Assembly: GCA_903932145.1 (NCBI GenBank) | Contig: CAIZFE010000089.1 | Location: 28,973-92,972, forward strand | Direction of reading: 5' to 3' | Source of the DNA: an uncultured Rhodopila sp. | Lineage (GTDB): Bacteria > Pseudomonadota > Alphaproteobacteria > Acetobacterales > Acetobacteraceae | DNA length: 64,000 nucleotides | Shown here: one piece after another, positions 62,693-64,000 of the stretch | Layout of the letters: each line of letters opens with the position of its first letter | Position numbering within the stretch: the first letter of the stretch is position 1 | Program-made: the position numbers and the translations under genes | Notes under the pieces: generated by a model | Seen by the model: only the letters and a program-made list of their open reading frames with translations | Databases searched by the model: none | Told to the model about the DNA's origin: nothing

Positions 62693-63832
62693 ATGCGAAC
62701 GGTTCGGGTATTCGGAATTGCCGGCGCGCTGGCCGGGTTGCTGACGACAGCGGCTTCGGCGCAGATCAAGATCGGTGCGATCATCTCGATCACCGGCCCG
62801 ACCGCCGCGCTGGGTGTGGGATATAAGAGCGCGTTCGCCACGTTCCCGGCGGAGATCGACGGCAAAAGCGTCACATACATTATTCGCGACGATGCCGCCG
62901 ATGCGAGTCAGTCGGTGTCAATCGCGCAACGCATGATCGAGGAAGATCACGTCGATGCGCTGATCGGGCCGACTTTGACGTCCTCGGCCAACGCGGTGCA
63001 GCCGATCGCCAATGCCGCCAAGGTGCCGATGATCTCGACCGCGCCACTGGACTACGATCCGGTGAAATACCCGTTCACATTTTCCGCCGTGCAGCCCGTC
63101 AGCCTGATGGTGAACGCCGTCGTCGCCGACATGGTTAAGCGCGGCGTCAAATCCGTCGCCTATATTGGTTTCGCCGACGGTTTCGGCGATCAGGTGTTCG
63201 AGGCCACCAAGGCCGCCACCGAAAAATCCGGCATCGAGCTGGTGGGCAACGAGCGCTACGCCCGCACTGATACCTCCACCGAATCGCAGGTGTTGAAGGT
63301 GATGACGAAGAAGCCGGACGCCGTGATGATCGGCGGATCGGGCACACCCGGCACGCTGCCGGACGTGGCGCTGCACCGGCGCGGCTACAAAGGCCTGATC
63401 TACGGCAACCACGGCATGGTCAGCCCGGCCTTCCTGCGCGTCGGCGGCGCGGCGGTGGAGGGCACCATCGCGGTGACCGGTCCGGTCGTGGTGTATGATC
63501 AGTTGCCCGACAGCGTGCCGTCTCGCGGGCCAGCCACTGTGTTTATGAAAGCCCTGATCGAGAAAATCGGCCCCGACGCGGTCAGTCCGTTCGCCGGTTA
63601 CAGCGAGGACGCCTTTCTGCTGATCCAGGGCGCGGTCCCCGCCGCGTCGAAAGCCGGCGCGCCCGGCACGGAGGCGTTCCGTGTCGCACTTCGCGATTCG
63701 TTGGAGAAGACACATGATCTCGTGGGCACGCATGGCGTCTATTCGATGACCCCGACCAATCATAACGGCATGGACGACCGCGCCCGCGTGCTGGTGCAGG
63801 CGGTGGATGGGCAGTGGAAGTTGTTGAAGTAG
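62693..63832 (+). CDS. Branched-chain amino acid-type ABC substrate-binding protein
   Basis: A 379-residue periplasmic binding protein of the LivJ class. The signal peptide ends near AASA|Q; then IKIGAIISITGPTAALG, IIRDDAADASQSV, VDALIGPTLTSSANAV and the hinge region YARTDTSTESQVLK. The ending VQAVDGQWKLLK is normal. ATG 62693 follows GGGGG. The permease and ATPase genes would lie outside the window. Its last 29 bases form the start of a long inverted repeat. Confidence 0.9.
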   Translation: MRTVRVFGIAGALAGLLTTAASAQIKIGAIISITGPTAALGVGYKSAFATFPAEIDGKSVTYIIRDDAADASQSVSIAQRMIEEDHVDALIGPTLTSSANAVQPIANAAKVPMISTAPLDYDPVKYPFTFSAVQPVSLMVNAVVADMVKRGVKSVAYIGFADGFGDQVFEATKAATEKSGIELVGNERYARTDTSTESQVLKVMTKKPDAVMIGGSGTPGTLPDVALHRRGYKGLIYGNHGMVSPAFLRVGGAAVEGTIAVTGPVVVYDQLPDSVPSRGPATVFMKALIEKIGPDAVSPFAGYSEDAFLLIQGAVPAASKAGAPGTEAFRVALRDSLEKTHDLVGTHGVYSMTPTNHNGMDDRARVLVQAVDGQWKLLK

Positions 63833-64000
63833 GCGTCCGGGGAGAACAATGCCTCCCCTCATCGTCATGGCCCGGCTTGTCCGGGCCACCTGTGGCGGCA
63901 CTGTCTTGGCAGTGGTGGCCCGGTCAAGCCGGGCCATGACGATGAGGGGAGGCATTGTTCTCCCCGGACGCCTACTTCAACAACTTCCACTGCCCATCCA
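63804..64000. repeat. Long inverted repeat copying the 3' end of the preceding gene
   Basis: Arms 63804-63890 and 63914-64000 are reverse complements over 87 bp with one mismatch (63880/63924), around a 23-base loop. The left arm begins 29 bp inside the binding-protein gene, so the right arm carries the same gene end in opposite orientation and reaches the window edge. The inner part is the palindrome family also found at 8.8 kb (GTCATGGCCCGGCTTG). Either an inverted gene copy lies beyond the edge or the assembly has folded back. Confidence 0.9.

Noticed and set aside
62918..63955. A 345-codon minus-strand frame over the binding-protein gene
   Set aside because: It is His/Arg-rich antisense of a gene with clear motifs and runs into the palindrome; typical of high-GC shadow frames.
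1..64000. Insertion sequences, prophage, integrase or CRISPR arrays
   Set aside because: No transposase, integrase, phage structural gene or repeat-spacer array could be recognised; the tRNA-His gene shows no adjacent integrase.

Overview
The window is high-GC DNA from an alphaproteobacterium. Several conserved hypothetical proteins, the tandem GMC oxidoreductases and the mix of accessory genes look most like Acetobacteraceae (Rhodospirillales). This is a judgement by eye; no search was run. Most of it is chromosomal-looking, with a tRNA-His(GTG) gene near the right end, and several small accessory patches rich in toxin-antitoxin genes lie between ordinary metabolic genes.

Layout: 1-2.6 kb is a NitT/TauT-type ABC importer (binding protein cut by the window edge, permease, ATPase) plus a DUF3830 gene. 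An adenosine-kinase-like gene faces it across a perfect hairpin. 3.9-12.3 kb is a partial type II secretion cluster: gspE-F-I-J-K-D on the plus strand, then gspG and a lytic transglycosylase on the minus strand. gspD has an in-frame TAA, and no gspH, L, M, C or N is present. 12.6-24.2 kb is the most unusual region. A very large secreted repeat protein (N-terminal LEPR motif, DUF4347-like domain, nine CnaB/SdrD-B-like repeats, broken by a one-base frameshift) is followed without gaps by a TolC-like lipoprotein, an RND-type adaptor, a GAF-HlyD adaptor and a PqqD-like/M50-protease/HlyD fusion. The four downstream genes look like an export apparatus for the big protein, but no ABC ATPase or other pump is present.

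24.2-30.4 kb is accessory: a biotin synthase remnant, hicAB, two tandemly duplicated antitoxin-like genes, a frameshifted lower-GC gene, hflX, a lipoprotein pair and a coiled-coil/AT-hook protein. 30.6-46.5 kb holds a Baeyer-Villiger-type monooxygenase, glucokinase, DUF3761, an XRE regulator, a PEP-CTERM/PA14 protein, a class V aminotransferase, mntA/hepT (hepT with an in-frame stop), an SDR, a Na+/H+ antiporter, a CopD-like protein, an orphan ParA, a GNAT enzyme, an internally deleted MgtC, a phasin with a coupled tiny proline-rich ORF, glgX, a CsbD-like protein and a 2OG-Fe(II) oxygenase. 46.5-52.8 kb has three paralogous GMC dehydrogenases, a lone HigA-type antitoxin, a small membrane protein and a fatty-acid-hydroxylase-type protein. 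52.9-64 kb has a MaoC hydratase, a PP2C-kinase fusion, a MocR/PdxR regulator, a frameshifted DUF2971 gene, a DUF433/DUF5615 pair, a frameshifted lineage-type hypothetical, tRNA-His, mobA, an aspartate-dehydrogenase-like gene, a small membrane protein and a branched-chain-amino-acid-type binding protein. The window ends in a long inverted repeat that copies the 3' end of that last gene.

A recurring theme is broken genes: four one-base frameshifts, two in-frame TAA codons, one internal deletion and one gene remnant. Either the genome is shedding genes or the assembly has residual indel errors. Read mapping would tell these apart.
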